Positions 17,985 to 25,568 of a stretch of DNA of 64,000 nucleotides are shown here, one piece after another. Position 1 is the stretch's first letter. Every line of letters begins with the position of its first letter. The DNA lies in contig NZ_JAUSYQ010000002.1 of NCBI RefSeq assembly GCF_030816965.1, forward strand, positions 496,001 to 560,000, read 5' to 3'. Origin of the DNA: Streptomyces canus (GTDB lineage: Bacteria; Actinomycetota; Actinomycetes; Streptomycetales; Streptomycetaceae). The notes under the pieces are model-generated. The model saw only the letters and a program-made list of their open reading frames with translations. It searched no databases and was not told the DNA's origin. Position numbers and translations under genes: made by a program.

Positions 17985-18133
17985 CGTCGCCCTCCGGCGC
18001 GACGTTCTCGATCATCAGCGGGCGGGCGCCGGGCCCGGGCCGCCTCCCTGAGGGCGGCGGGGATGCGGCCACTCTCCTCGTCGTTCCAGGCGTGGAGGAT
18101 GGAGGCCCACACGTAGGTGGTGAGGGAGTCAGG
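17985..18133 (-). pseudogene. Relic of an O-methyltransferase (AdoMet-dependent, acetylserotonin OMT type)
   Basis: On the minus strand the frame LTTYVWASILHAWNDEES, GRIPAALREAAR matches the YLLSHVLHDWDDE-type block of bacterial O-methyltransferases. The family's next block continues only after a +1 shift (RPLMIENVAPEGDERS). The frames join in the run around GGCCCGGGCCCGG, one base longer than needed. Nothing before or after it in the family survives: one side is the helicase stop, the other the XRE gene. It is therefore a short decayed remnant, not a gene. Confidence 0.6.
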
Positions 18134-18141
18134 GCGCCCGC

Positions 18142-19005
18142 CTACCGCAACGTGGTCTCGTCGTCGGCGGACATGTCCTGGGTGCCGATGACGGAGAGCA
18201 GTTCCAGCTGGGCGGCACCCTCGGTGCCCGGCGGGGCGCTGAACCACAGCAGGCGCTGGCGTCCGTCCTCGCTGAACAGGGTGTGACAGTCGACTTCGAC
18301 GACTCCCAGCGTGGGGTGGACGATGCGTTTGTGGTCGGTCCGCCGCAGGGCGACGTCGTGGATGTTCCACAGGGCGGCGAACTCCTCGCTGCGTCGCCGC
18401 AGATCGGACACCATCCCGGCGACTTCCGTGTCGCGGCCGCGCCGGGCGGCGACGGCCCGGAGGTCGGCGACGAAGGCCCGGGAGTGCTGTGGGTGGTCCT
18501 CGGTGGGATAGACGGTGCGGGAGACGGGGTCGGTGAACCAGCGGTGGACGAAACTTCCGGCCGCCCCCCGGCGCGTGGGAGCGCGGCCGACCAGCGCGGC
18601 GGCGAGTTCGTTCTGGACGAGGGTCTCGTGCAGGTCCGTGATGATCTGCGCGGGCGTCGTGGTGAGCCGGTCGAGCAGGCCGAGCAGGGCCGGCTGGGCA
18701 TGAGCGTTCGAGCCGCGGGCCGCCGTGGGGACGGGCCGGTCGGCGAGGTGGAAGAGGTGGTCGCGTTCGTCGCCGCCGAGCCGAAGCGCCCGTGCGAGCG
18801 CGGCCAGCACCTGCGCGGAGGGCTGCACGTCACCTCCGCGCTCGAGTTCGGTGTAGTAGTCCGCCGACAGACCGGCCAGCTGCGCGACCTCCTCACGCCG
18901 CAGGCCGGGGACCCGGCGCCGGGGTCCGGTGGGCAGTCCTACGTCGGAGGGCCGCACGCGGGCGCGCCGGGACCTCAGAAACGCGGCGAGTTCGGCGAGA
19001 TTCAT
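18142..19005 (-). CDS. XRE-family regulator with MmyB-like ligand-binding domain
   Basis: The protein is 287 aa. The N-terminal HTH reads VPGLRREEVAQLAGLSADYY followed by TELERG (about residues 30-60), the hallmark of this actinobacterial group. The C-terminal MmyB-like region (about 100-270, with FVHRWFTDPVSRTVYP and FVADLRAVAARRGRDTEVAG) is thought to bind small lipophilic ligands. These genes usually control a divergent oxidoreductase-type neighbour. Here the divergent neighbour is the tautomerase at 19189, so that is the probable target. ATG 19005 is chosen by alignment to the family N-terminus. Confidence 0.85.
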   Translation of the reverse strand: MNLAELAAFLRSRRARVRPSDVGLPTGPRRRVPGLRREEVAQLAGLSADYYTELERGGDVQPSAQVLAALARALRLGGDERDHLFHLADRPVPTAARGSNAHAQPALLGLLDRLTTTPAQIITDLHETLVQNELAAALVGRAPTRRGAAGSFVHRWFTDPVSRTVYPTEDHPQHSRAFVADLRAVAARRGRDTEVAGMVSDLRRRSEEFAALWNIHDVALRRTDHKRIVHPTLGVVEVDCHTLFSEDGRQRLLWFSAPPGTEGAAQLELLSVIGTQDMSADDETTLR

Positions 19006-19188
19006 CCGGCCATCATCACGCGGGACGCGGAGGCGGAGCCAGGGGATGCCGACCCCAGGGTGGACACAGCCCTGGCTGCGCGCGCGGCAGCGGGCGAGGG
19101 TGGTGTGCAGCGGCGGGCCCGCCCGACGGCTTCGGTCCGCATATTCGCCACCCGTGGACACACCCCGCAGACACAGATGGAGCAGCGC

Positions 19189-19404
19189 ATGCCGTTCGCG
19201 AACTTCAAGGTCCCCGCCGGCACCCTCACCGAGGAGCAGAAGGAACAGATCATCACTCGCACCACCGAGCTCTACGTGGACGTCTACGGCGAACGCGCCC
19301 GCGCCACCACCCTCGTTCTCGTCGAGGAGGTCACCGACGGCGGCTGGGGCATCGGCGGCAACGTGCTGACTCTCGCCGAACTCGGGGGGACGGTGGGAAG
19401 TTGA
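19189..19404 (+). CDS. 4-oxalocrotonate tautomerase-like small protein
   Basis: The protein is 71 aa. It begins MPFANFKVPAGTLTEEQKEQ, so Pro is residue 2 and becomes the N-terminal catalytic base after Met removal, as in the tautomerase superfamily. The rest (ITRTTELYVDVYGERARATT, LVLVEEV) fits a short beta-alpha-beta subunit that works as a homo-oligomer. It is divergent from the MmyB-type regulator, probably its controller. The substrate is unknown. Confidence 0.82.
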   Translation: MPFANFKVPAGTLTEEQKEQIITRTTELYVDVYGERARATTLVLVEEVTDGGWGIGGNVLTLAELGGTVGS

Positions 19405-19408
19405 CCGC

Positions 19409-20104
19409 TCAGCCGTGAGGGGCGGAGTGGTCGACGGCCTCGGTGGTGCTCCTGCCACCGGCCGTACCCACGTCACCCCTCCCCCGCGCGGCCCCCACCA
19501 CCAGTCGCCGGATGTCCGACAGATCGGCCTCGAACTCCGCGGTGAGGTCGACGGGAAGGTCCAGCCAGGGCCCGAGCCTGGTGTGGCCGGGGAGTTCGCT
19601 GTCCCGGAGTTGGCCGCGGCGGCTGCGTGGGTCGAGGGCACCGGGGGCGAAGCGGCCCGAGGCTTCAGACGTGGCAAAGCCGATGACGAAGGTGCTGATC
19701 AGCCGCTCCAGGCGGGGCACCTCCGAGTCCGGGACCCCGGCCTCGATCAGGGCCAGGTAGATGATGTCCACCGCGCGCACGGCGTCCGGTGTGACGGCGG
19801 GGCGCGAGAAGAGCAGGTGCGCGGCCCAGGGATGCCGCTGGGTCACCTTCCGGCAGGCGTGCGCGAGGGTGTTCAGCCGTTCGTCCCACGTCTGTTCCTC
19901 CACCGCGTCCTTCGGCAACAGCGCGGACAGCAGGCGTCCGACCATGCCGTCCAGCAGCGCCGCCTTGTCCTTGACGTGCCGGTACAACGCCATCGGCGTG
20001 ACACCGACCCGTTCGGCCAGCGCACGCATCGACACCGCCTCCAGGCCGCGCTCGTCGGCGATGTCCAGTGCCGCGTCCAGGATCTCTTCCCGCCTGCCAC
20101 CCAT
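19409..20104 (-). CDS. TetR-family repressor of the adjacent ABC exporter
   Basis: The protein is 231 aa. The HTH is at residues 5-50 (REEILDAALDIADERGLEAV, MRALAERVGVTPMALYRHVK). The C-terminus is a TetR_C-type helical effector domain. ATG 20104 lies 3 bp from a perfect palindromic operator and faces the ABC transporter gene at 20150, the classic arrangement of a self-repressing drug-efflux regulator. Its effector is unknown. The stop is 5 bp from the tautomerase stop. Confidence 0.88.
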   Translation of the reverse strand: MGGRREEILDAALDIADERGLEAVSMRALAERVGVTPMALYRHVKDKAALLDGMVGRLLSALLPKDAVEEQTWDERLNTLAHACRKVTQRHPWAAHLLFSRPAVTPDAVRAVDIIYLALIEAGVPDSEVPRLERLISTFVIGFATSEASGRFAPGALDPRSRRGQLRDSELPGHTRLGPWLDLPVDLTAEFEADLSDIRRLVVGAARGRGDVGTAGGRSTTEAVDHSAPHG

Positions 20105-20106
20105 GG

Positions 20107-20121
20107 GTCTACAGTGTAGAC
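20107..20121. promoter_or_regulatory. TetR operator between the divergent regulator and ABC exporter
   Basis: GTCTACAGTGTAGAC has perfect 7-bp arms around one base. A second, looser copy (GTATACGCCGTAGAC, 20122-20136) follows directly and reaches to 14 bp before the ATPase start, so two dimers could bind and cover both promoters. Confidence 0.75.
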
Positions 20122-20149
20122 GTATACGCCGTAGACATGAGGGGGCAAG

Positions 20150-21028
20150 ATGCTCGTAGCGGGCGGGTTGGTGAAGTGTCATGGCCGTCATCGCGCGCTC
20201 GACGGCTTCGATCTGACGGTCGAACCAGGCGAGATCGTCGGCCTGATCGGCCACAACGGGGCAGGCAAGACCACCTTCGTGGAGATCGTCACGGGTCTTC
20301 TGCGTCCCGACGCGGGTCGGATCCGCATCGGGCCGTACGACGCGTTGGCCGAAGGGCTGGCCGCGCGACGGCTCATCGGGGTAGCTCCCCAGGAGCTGGC
20401 CCTGTACGGCAGCGTCACGGTGCGGGAGAACCTGCGGCTGTTCGCCGGCCTCGCGGGGCTGCGCGCGCGGCGCCGCGAGGCGGGGATCGCCCGGGTCCTT
20501 GAGGAGCTTGAGTTGTCGACGCTCGCGGACCGGCCGGTGGGCGTGCTGTCCGGCGGGCAGCGCCGCCGGGTCCAGGCGGCCACCGCGATGGTCGGCTCTG
20601 CGCCCCTTCTGCTGCTTGACGAACCGACCGCCGGGGCCGATCCGGAGACCCGCTCGGCACTGCTGGCAGCCGTCAGGGCGCGCGCCGAGACAGGTGTCGC
20701 CGTGGTCTACACGACCCACTACCTCCCCGAACTCGTCGACCTGGACGCCACGTTGGCGCTCGCGAGGGCCGGCCGGGTCATCGCGCGCGGCACCCAGGAG
20801 GAGCTGACCCGCCACCTGCCCGGCGAGCTCAGGGTCACCTTCGCCGACCCGGCGGAGCCCCAGCTGCGGATGCCGACCACGGATCCCGGCGCCGACCTGG
20901 CCGCCCTGCTCGCCTCCGGCCGTACGCCCGTCTCGGTCGACGTGCACCGCCCCAGTCTGGACGACCTGTATCACTCCCTGGAAACCGCAGCCCGTGAGGG
21001 GAGGCGGGGCCATGACGCCGCCGAGTGA
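20150..21028 (+). CDS. ABC transporter ATP-binding protein (drug-efflux type)
   Basis: The protein is 292 aa. Walker A GHNGAGKT (about 39-46), signature LSGGQRRRVQ, Walker B LLLLDEPTAG and an H-loop in VVYTTHYLPEL are all present. The C-terminal ~80 residues form the extension usual in DrrA-like exporters. Its start is 29 bp from the TetR operator, and its 3' end overlaps the permease gene by 17 bp, so both are translated together as a TetR-controlled export system. Confidence 0.93.
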   Translation: MLVAGGLVKCHGRHRALDGFDLTVEPGEIVGLIGHNGAGKTTFVEIVTGLLRPDAGRIRIGPYDALAEGLAARRLIGVAPQELALYGSVTVRENLRLFAGLAGLRARRREAGIARVLEELELSTLADRPVGVLSGGQRRRVQAATAMVGSAPLLLLDEPTAGADPETRSALLAAVRARAETGVAVVYTTHYLPELVDLDATLALARAGRVIARGTQEELTRHLPGELRVTFADPAEPQLRMPTTDPGADLAALLASGRTPVSVDVHRPSLDDLYHSLETAAREGRRGHDAAE

Positions 21029-21776
21029 GTCCGCCACCCGCCTCGGCGTCCTCGTACGTCACAACGCGCTGCTGATGCTGCGCGAACCCGGCCCGCTGCT
21101 GAGCCGGATGATCCTGCCGCTGGTCTTCATGATCCTGCTGCGTCCGCTCTACCTGTCCGCGCAGGGCAGCACGGCCGGTACGGAACAAGCTGTCGTCGGC
21201 ACGCTGGTCACCTTCTCGCTGCTCGCGCTCAGCATCTCCGGCAACGCCATCCTCACCGAGCGGCTCGGCCGCACCTGGGACCGGCTGCGGGGCACGCCGC
21301 TGCATCCGGCGGAGCTGCTCCTCGGCAAGGCCGTCCCTGTGCTCACCGCCCTGCTCGCCCAGCAGCTCCTGATCGTCGGCTTCGGGGTGTGCGTGTTCGG
21401 GCTGCGGGTCTCGCATCCGTTCCTGGTGCTGGGGGTCCTGCTCAACTGGAGCTGCACGCTGCTCGCGCTCGGGGCGCTGCTCGGCGTTCTGGTGCGCACC
21501 ATGGGCGAGCTCTCCGCGGCCTACGACATCGGCGGCATGCTCCTCAGCAGCGTCGGCGGCGCGCTCGTGCCGCTCAGCGTCCTGCCGGCGTGGGTGGCGG
21601 ACGTGGCTCCGGCCTCCCCCGGCTACTGGGCCGCCCACGGCCTGCGCGCCGCTCTCGCGGGTGACGTCCGCACCGCGGCGGTGGCCTGCGGCACGCTCTT
21701 CGGCGTGGCCGTGGTCTGCGCCACCCTGGCCTCGGTCCGGCTTCAGGGCCGCAGCGGGCGGGTGGTGGCGCTCTAG
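21012..21776 (+). CDS. ABC-2 type membrane permease
   Basis: The protein is 254 aa with six predicted membrane segments: SRMILPLVFMILLRPLYLS, VVGTLVTFSLLALSISGNAI, VLTALLAQQLLIVGFGVCVF, FLVLGVLLNWSCTLLALGAL, GGMLLSSVGGALVPLSVLP and AVACGTLFGVAVVCATLASV. Cytoplasmic ERLGRTWDRLRGTPL is the typical coupling loop. ATG 21012, with GAGGCGGGG just upstream, lies inside the ATPase gene, giving translational coupling. It is the transmembrane half of the exporter; the substrate is unknown. Confidence 0.9.
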   Translation: MTPPSESATRLGVLVRHNALLMLREPGPLLSRMILPLVFMILLRPLYLSAQGSTAGTEQAVVGTLVTFSLLALSISGNAILTERLGRTWDRLRGTPLHPAELLLGKAVPVLTALLAQQLLIVGFGVCVFGLRVSHPFLVLGVLLNWSCTLLALGALLGVLVRTMGELSAAYDIGGMLLSSVGGALVPLSVLPAWVADVAPASPGYWAAHGLRAALAGDVRTAAVACGTLFGVAVVCATLASVRLQGRSGRVVAL

Positions 21777-21874
21777 GCGGGCACGTTCGCCCCGTGTCCG
21801 CGTCGGGCGCAAGCTGGAGAGGTGGCCCGTGGCCCCTTGCCCGACAGGGGGCAGGAGCGGTGGGGAGGATCGAG

Positions 21875-22669
21875 ATGACGGCGATGGCGCATCTGCCCGA
21901 GGTGGTCTCACGCGCGGAGTGGCTCCTCGCCCGCAAGGAGCTGCTGGCCGAGGAGAAGGAGGTCACCCGGGCGCGCGACCGGGTCAACGCCGCCCGGCGG
22001 CGGCTGCCGATGGTCCGCGTCGAGAAGCCGTACGCCTTCGAAGGTCCGCACGGCGAGGTGAGCCTGCTCGAACTCTTCGAGGGCCGGGCCCAGTTGGTCG
22101 TCCATCACTTCATGTGGACCTTCGACCTCGACGCCGACGGCGCCGAGCACCCCCGCGACACGGGCTGCCCCAGCTGTTCCTCCGCGGCCGACCAGATCGG
22201 CAACCTGCGGCAACTCCATGTCCGCAACACCTCACTGGCCGCGGTCACGAGGGCGCCGTACGCGAGACTCGCCGCGTACCGGGAACGGATGGGCTGGTCG
22301 TTCCCCTGGTACTCCTCGGCGGGCGGCGACTTCAACTACGACTTCCACGCGACCGTCGACGAGCGGGTCGCACCGGTGCAGGTCTTCCACCGCTCCGAGG
22401 CCGAGCTCGCCCACGCCGGAACGCCCTGGTCGCCGAGCATGCGCGGCGACTGGCCGGGGATCAGCGCCTTCCTTCGGGTCGGCGACGAGGTCTTCCACAC
22501 CTACTCCACCTTCGGCCGGGGCATCGAGGAGTTCCACAACGGCTATCCCTACCTCGACCTCACCGCCCTCGGCCGTCAGGAGGCTTGGGAGGAGCCCAAC
22601 GGCCGCGCGACCCCGCTCGGGCTCCAGGTCGGCGGCCCGGCGATGCGGCTTCCGGACGAGTACGACTGA
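21875..22669 (+). CDS. DUF899 family thioredoxin-like protein
   Basis: The protein is 264 aa from ATG 21875, with GGGGAGG 7 nt upstream. It has the DUF899 text EWLLARKELLAEEKEVTRAR, RLPMVRVEKPYAFEG, LVVHHFMWTFD, then CPSCSSAADQ (Cys pair near residue 95) and a long conserved tail (VFHTYSTFGRGIEEFHNGYP, YLDLT). The family has a thioredoxin-like fold and no established reaction. The CxxC pair suggests a redox role. It stands alone between the exporter and the hydrolase. Confidence 0.85.
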   Translation: MTAMAHLPEVVSRAEWLLARKELLAEEKEVTRARDRVNAARRRLPMVRVEKPYAFEGPHGEVSLLELFEGRAQLVVHHFMWTFDLDADGAEHPRDTGCPSCSSAADQIGNLRQLHVRNTSLAAVTRAPYARLAAYRERMGWSFPWYSSAGGDFNYDFHATVDERVAPVQVFHRSEAELAHAGTPWSPSMRGDWPGISAFLRVGDEVFHTYSTFGRGIEEFHNGYPYLDLTALGRQEAWEEPNGRATPLGLQVGGPAMRLPDEYD

Positions 22670-22751
22670 GCTGACGGGCACGGCTGAGCACCGATGACTT
22701 CCGCGTCCGCGCATGGTCTTCCTCCTATACGGCTCCCCCAGAACGGATGTG

Positions 22752-23522
22752 ATGACCGTGCCGAACAGTTCCGCCCACGCCAAGGTCAACGGCCTGGAGA
22801 TGTACTACGAGACCCACGGCGACGCCCCTGACGGGAACCGTCCGCTGGTGCTGCTGCACGGCGGTGGCCAGACGGTCGGTCTGGCCTTCTCCGCCGTACT
22901 GCCCGCCCTGGCCGCCGACCGGCATGTCGTGGCTCCCGAGCTGCAGGGGCACGGCCACACCGCCGACACCGACCGTGCGCTGACGGTGCCGGCTCTGGCG
23001 TCGGACGTGGTGGCGCTGCTCGACGAACTGGGCATCCAGCAGGCCGACTTCCTCGGGTTCAGCCTGGGCGGGCTGACCGCGCTGGAGATCGCCGTCAGGC
23101 ACCCGGAGCGCGTCGGACGGCTCGCGCTCGCCGCCACCATGTACACCCAGGACGGGGTCCACGAAGAGGTCCGCGTCCCGGACTACAGCTCGCCCCGGCT
23201 GCCCAGCCAGGCCGACTTCCAGGAGATGGCCGACACGTACGCGGCCGTCGCACCCGACCCCGACCACTTCCAGGACTTCCTCGCCAAGATCTCGGCGGCG
23301 GCGCACGCCCCTCTGCCCTGGACCGCCGACGACCTGCGCGGACTGCGGGCGCCGACGCTGCTGCTCGTCGGTGACAGCGACTTCGTACGGGTGGAGCACG
23401 CGGCGGAGATGCAACGCCTGATCCCCCAGGCGCAGTTGGCCGTCCTGCCGGCCACCACGCACATGTCCCTCATGCGGCGGACGTCCCTGCTGCTGCCGCT
23501 GCTGGGCGAGTTCTTCGCGTGA
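22752..23522 (+). CDS. Alpha/beta hydrolase, serine type
   Basis: The protein is 256 aa. The oxyanion motif is LLHGGGQ (about 34-40), the nucleophile is Ser in LGFSLGG (about S104), the acid is in VGDSDFV and the His is in ATTHMSL. ATG 22752 begins MTVPNSSAHAKVNG, at the family N-terminus; ATG 22713 would add 13 poorly conserved residues. The ribosome-binding site is weak. It converges with the SDR gene, and no substrate can be inferred. Confidence 0.82.
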   Translation: MTVPNSSAHAKVNGLEMYYETHGDAPDGNRPLVLLHGGGQTVGLAFSAVLPALAADRHVVAPELQGHGHTADTDRALTVPALASDVVALLDELGIQQADFLGFSLGGLTALEIAVRHPERVGRLALAATMYTQDGVHEEVRVPDYSSPRLPSQADFQEMADTYAAVAPDPDHFQDFLAKISAAAHAPLPWTADDLRGLRAPTLLLVGDSDFVRVEHAAEMQRLIPQAQLAVLPATTHMSLMRRTSLLLPLLGEFFA

Positions 23523-23578
23523 CGCGGCCGGCACAGCGGCCCGGGGGCCCGGAGATGGGGGGACGAGGCAGAACAGGC

Positions 23579-24355
23579 TCAGGCGAGGCCCCCGTTGCTC
23601 TTCAGCAGCTGCCCGTTGATCCACTGACCCTCCCGTGAGCACAGGAAGTCCACCAGGTGGGCGGTGTCCTGCGGAGTCCCGAGGCGGCCGAGCGGGGTGG
23701 CGCCGATGCAGTGCGCGCGAACCTCCTCGGTCATCCAACCGGTGTCGACGGGGCCCGGGTTGATGGCGTTGGCGGTCACGCCGAGATGGGCGAGCTCGTG
23801 GGCGGCGGCCAGCGTGATGCGGTCCATGGCGCCCTTGCTCGCCCCGTAGGGCAGGTTGCCGACGGTGTGGTCGCTGGTGAGGCTGACGATCCGGCCCGCG
23901 CCCTTTTCCGCGGCGAAGCGGCGGCCGAACTCCCGGATGAGCAGCCAGGTCGCGCGCGTGTTGACGGCGAAATGCCGGTCGAAGCTCTCGACGGTGGTGT
24001 CGAGCAGGCCGGAGTCGACCGACTCACAGTGGCTCATCACCAGCGCGGTGACTGGGCGGCCCAGCCGCCGCTCCACCTCGTCGAAGACCCGGGCCGGTGT
24101 GTCGGGGTCGGCGAGGTCCGCCTCGATGGCGGCGGTGGCCGCGCCCCGCTCGGACAGGCTCGCCTCGATCGCCTCGGTGGCGCCGGACTCGGTTCCCCAG
24201 GCCATCCGTGCGTCGTACGGGTTCCAGTAGGTGAAGGCGATGTCCCAACCCGAGCCCGCCAGCCGCTGCGCGATACCGGCGCCGATACCGACGGTGCGGC
24301 CCACGCCGGTGATCAGGGCGAGGGGGCGGGCGGCAGAGAGAGATGGTGTTGTCAC
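23579..24355 (-). CDS. Short-chain dehydrogenase/reductase
   Basis: The protein is 258 aa from GTG 24355. The cofactor motif is TGVGRTVGIGAG (about residues 16-27). The catalytic Ser region is VSLTSDHTVG, and Tyr/Lys are in PYGASKGAMD (YxxxK). The C-terminal GTPQDTAHLVDFLCSREGQW plus INGQ is standard. The extra residues in the Gly motif and the wide first loop (WNPYDARMAWG) resemble 3-ketoacyl-ACP-reductase-like SDRs of the FabG4 type. Function is unknown and no operon partner is present. Confidence 0.85.
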   Translation of the reverse strand: MTTPSLSAARPLALITGVGRTVGIGAGIAQRLAGSGWDIAFTYWNPYDARMAWGTESGATEAIEASLSERGAATAAIEADLADPDTPARVFDEVERRLGRPVTALVMSHCESVDSGLLDTTVESFDRHFAVNTRATWLLIREFGRRFAAEKGAGRIVSLTSDHTVGNLPYGASKGAMDRITLAAAHELAHLGVTANAINPGPVDTGWMTEEVRAHCIGATPLGRLGTPQDTAHLVDFLCSREGQWINGQLLKSNGGLA

Positions 24356-24631
24356 GGGACGGGATCGTTCACGAGCGACCCCCGGAGCGGCAAGCGCTTT
24401 TCCCGACCACAGACGCGTGCCAGCCCCCGGCCGAGGACCTGACATCCGCTCAACTCTGGCACGGTGGCAGCCCCCGGGAGACCGCTTGGCTGAAACCCAC
24501 CTCATTGTGACTTAAGTTCAACCGCGCTATTCGACGGTTCTCCTCTTACCACCGGTAATGCCTTGCTTTACCGGATCGCCTGCCGTAACCCTTCGACGAC
24601 AACCAGCCAGAACTCTGGGGGGAGTTGGCTT
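24356..24631. other. Intergenic region between divergent SDR and MHYT genes
   Basis: No coding frame is visible. It is locally AT-rich (24500-24560). An inverted repeat CCGGTAA (24552-24558) / TTACCGG (24568-24574) lies about 60 bp before the MHYT gene. GGGGGGAG at 24617-24624 is that gene's ribosome-binding site. Confidence 0.5.
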
Positions 24632-25519
24632 ATGGAAGGCACAGTTGACGGGTTCCGCTATGGTGCGGTGACCCCGGTGGCCGCCTACTTAATGGCGTGC
24701 CTGGGAGGGGCCCTGGGGCTGCGCTGTATCGTGCGCACCCTGCTCAGCAATCAGTCGTGGAGGGCCGGCTGGCTGGCACTCGGTGCCGCCTCGATCGGCT
24801 GCGGCATCTGGACGATGCACTTCATCGCGATGATCGGTTTCCAGGTCGTGGAGACCCGGATCCGCTACAACACCGGACTCACGGTCCTCAGCCTCGCCGT
24901 GGCCATCGTCGTCGTGGGCATCGGCGTGTTCATCGTCGGCTGTCGCGGCGCCAGCACCCTGAACCTGTCCTTCGCCGGCGTGATCACCGGGCTCGGCGTG
25001 GCGGCCATGCACTACCTCGGCATGGCGGCCCTGCACCTGAACGGGACGATCCGGTACGACGCCACCACGGTCGCGCTCTCCGTGGTCATCGCGATCGTCG
25101 CGGCGACCGCGGCACTGTGGGCGGCCGTCACGATCCGGGGTTTCACGACGAGCCTCGGAGCCAGCCTGATCATGGGCGTCGCCGTGACGGGGATGCACTA
25201 CACGGGCATGTCCGCGGTCAGCGTCCATGTGCACAACAGGACCGGCGGCTCGTGGGCGGGTGATTCGCCCACCTCGCTGCTGCTGCCCATGCTCCTGGGG
25301 CCGGTGATCTTTCTGCTGCTGGCCGGAGTAGTGGTCATGTTCGACCCGCTCCTGGTGCTCGGCGACGGCGACTGGAACCGCCGGTCCGCCTCGACCGCGA
25401 GCACCGCACCGCAGCCCGACTCGGCCTTCGAGAACCAGGAGGACCAGGAGGACAGGGTGGTCCACGCCCGGGCACCGCAGGATCCGCAGTGGGCCGCGCC
25501 GCACAGCCCGCAGAGGTGA
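24632..25519 (+). CDS. MHYT-domain integral membrane sensor
   Basis: The protein is 295 aa with seven hydrophobic segments. The MHYT signature repeats three times at helix ends: WTMHFIAMIG (about 69), AAMHYLGMAAL (about 128) and TGMHYTGMSAV (about 190). The family is predicted to bind copper and sense O2, CO or NO. Here the membrane unit is not fused to GGDEF, EAL or kinase domains. The C-terminal ~45 residues are cytoplasmic, acidic and Gln-rich (ENQEDQEDRV). Function without an output domain is unclear. A strong GGGGGGAG site sets the ATG. Confidence 0.9.
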   Translation: MEGTVDGFRYGAVTPVAAYLMACLGGALGLRCIVRTLLSNQSWRAGWLALGAASIGCGIWTMHFIAMIGFQVVETRIRYNTGLTVLSLAVAIVVVGIGVFIVGCRGASTLNLSFAGVITGLGVAAMHYLGMAALHLNGTIRYDATTVALSVVIAIVAATAALWAAVTIRGFTTSLGASLIMGVAVTGMHYTGMSAVSVHVHNRTGGSWAGDSPTSLLLPMLLGPVIFLLLAGVVVMFDPLLVLGDGDWNRRSASTASTAPQPDSAFENQEDQEDRVVHARAPQDPQWAAPHSPQR

Positions 25520-25568
25520 GAGTCGCCCCCCTTCCCGGCCGTTTCTAGATCGTTGTTACGGTGCACCG

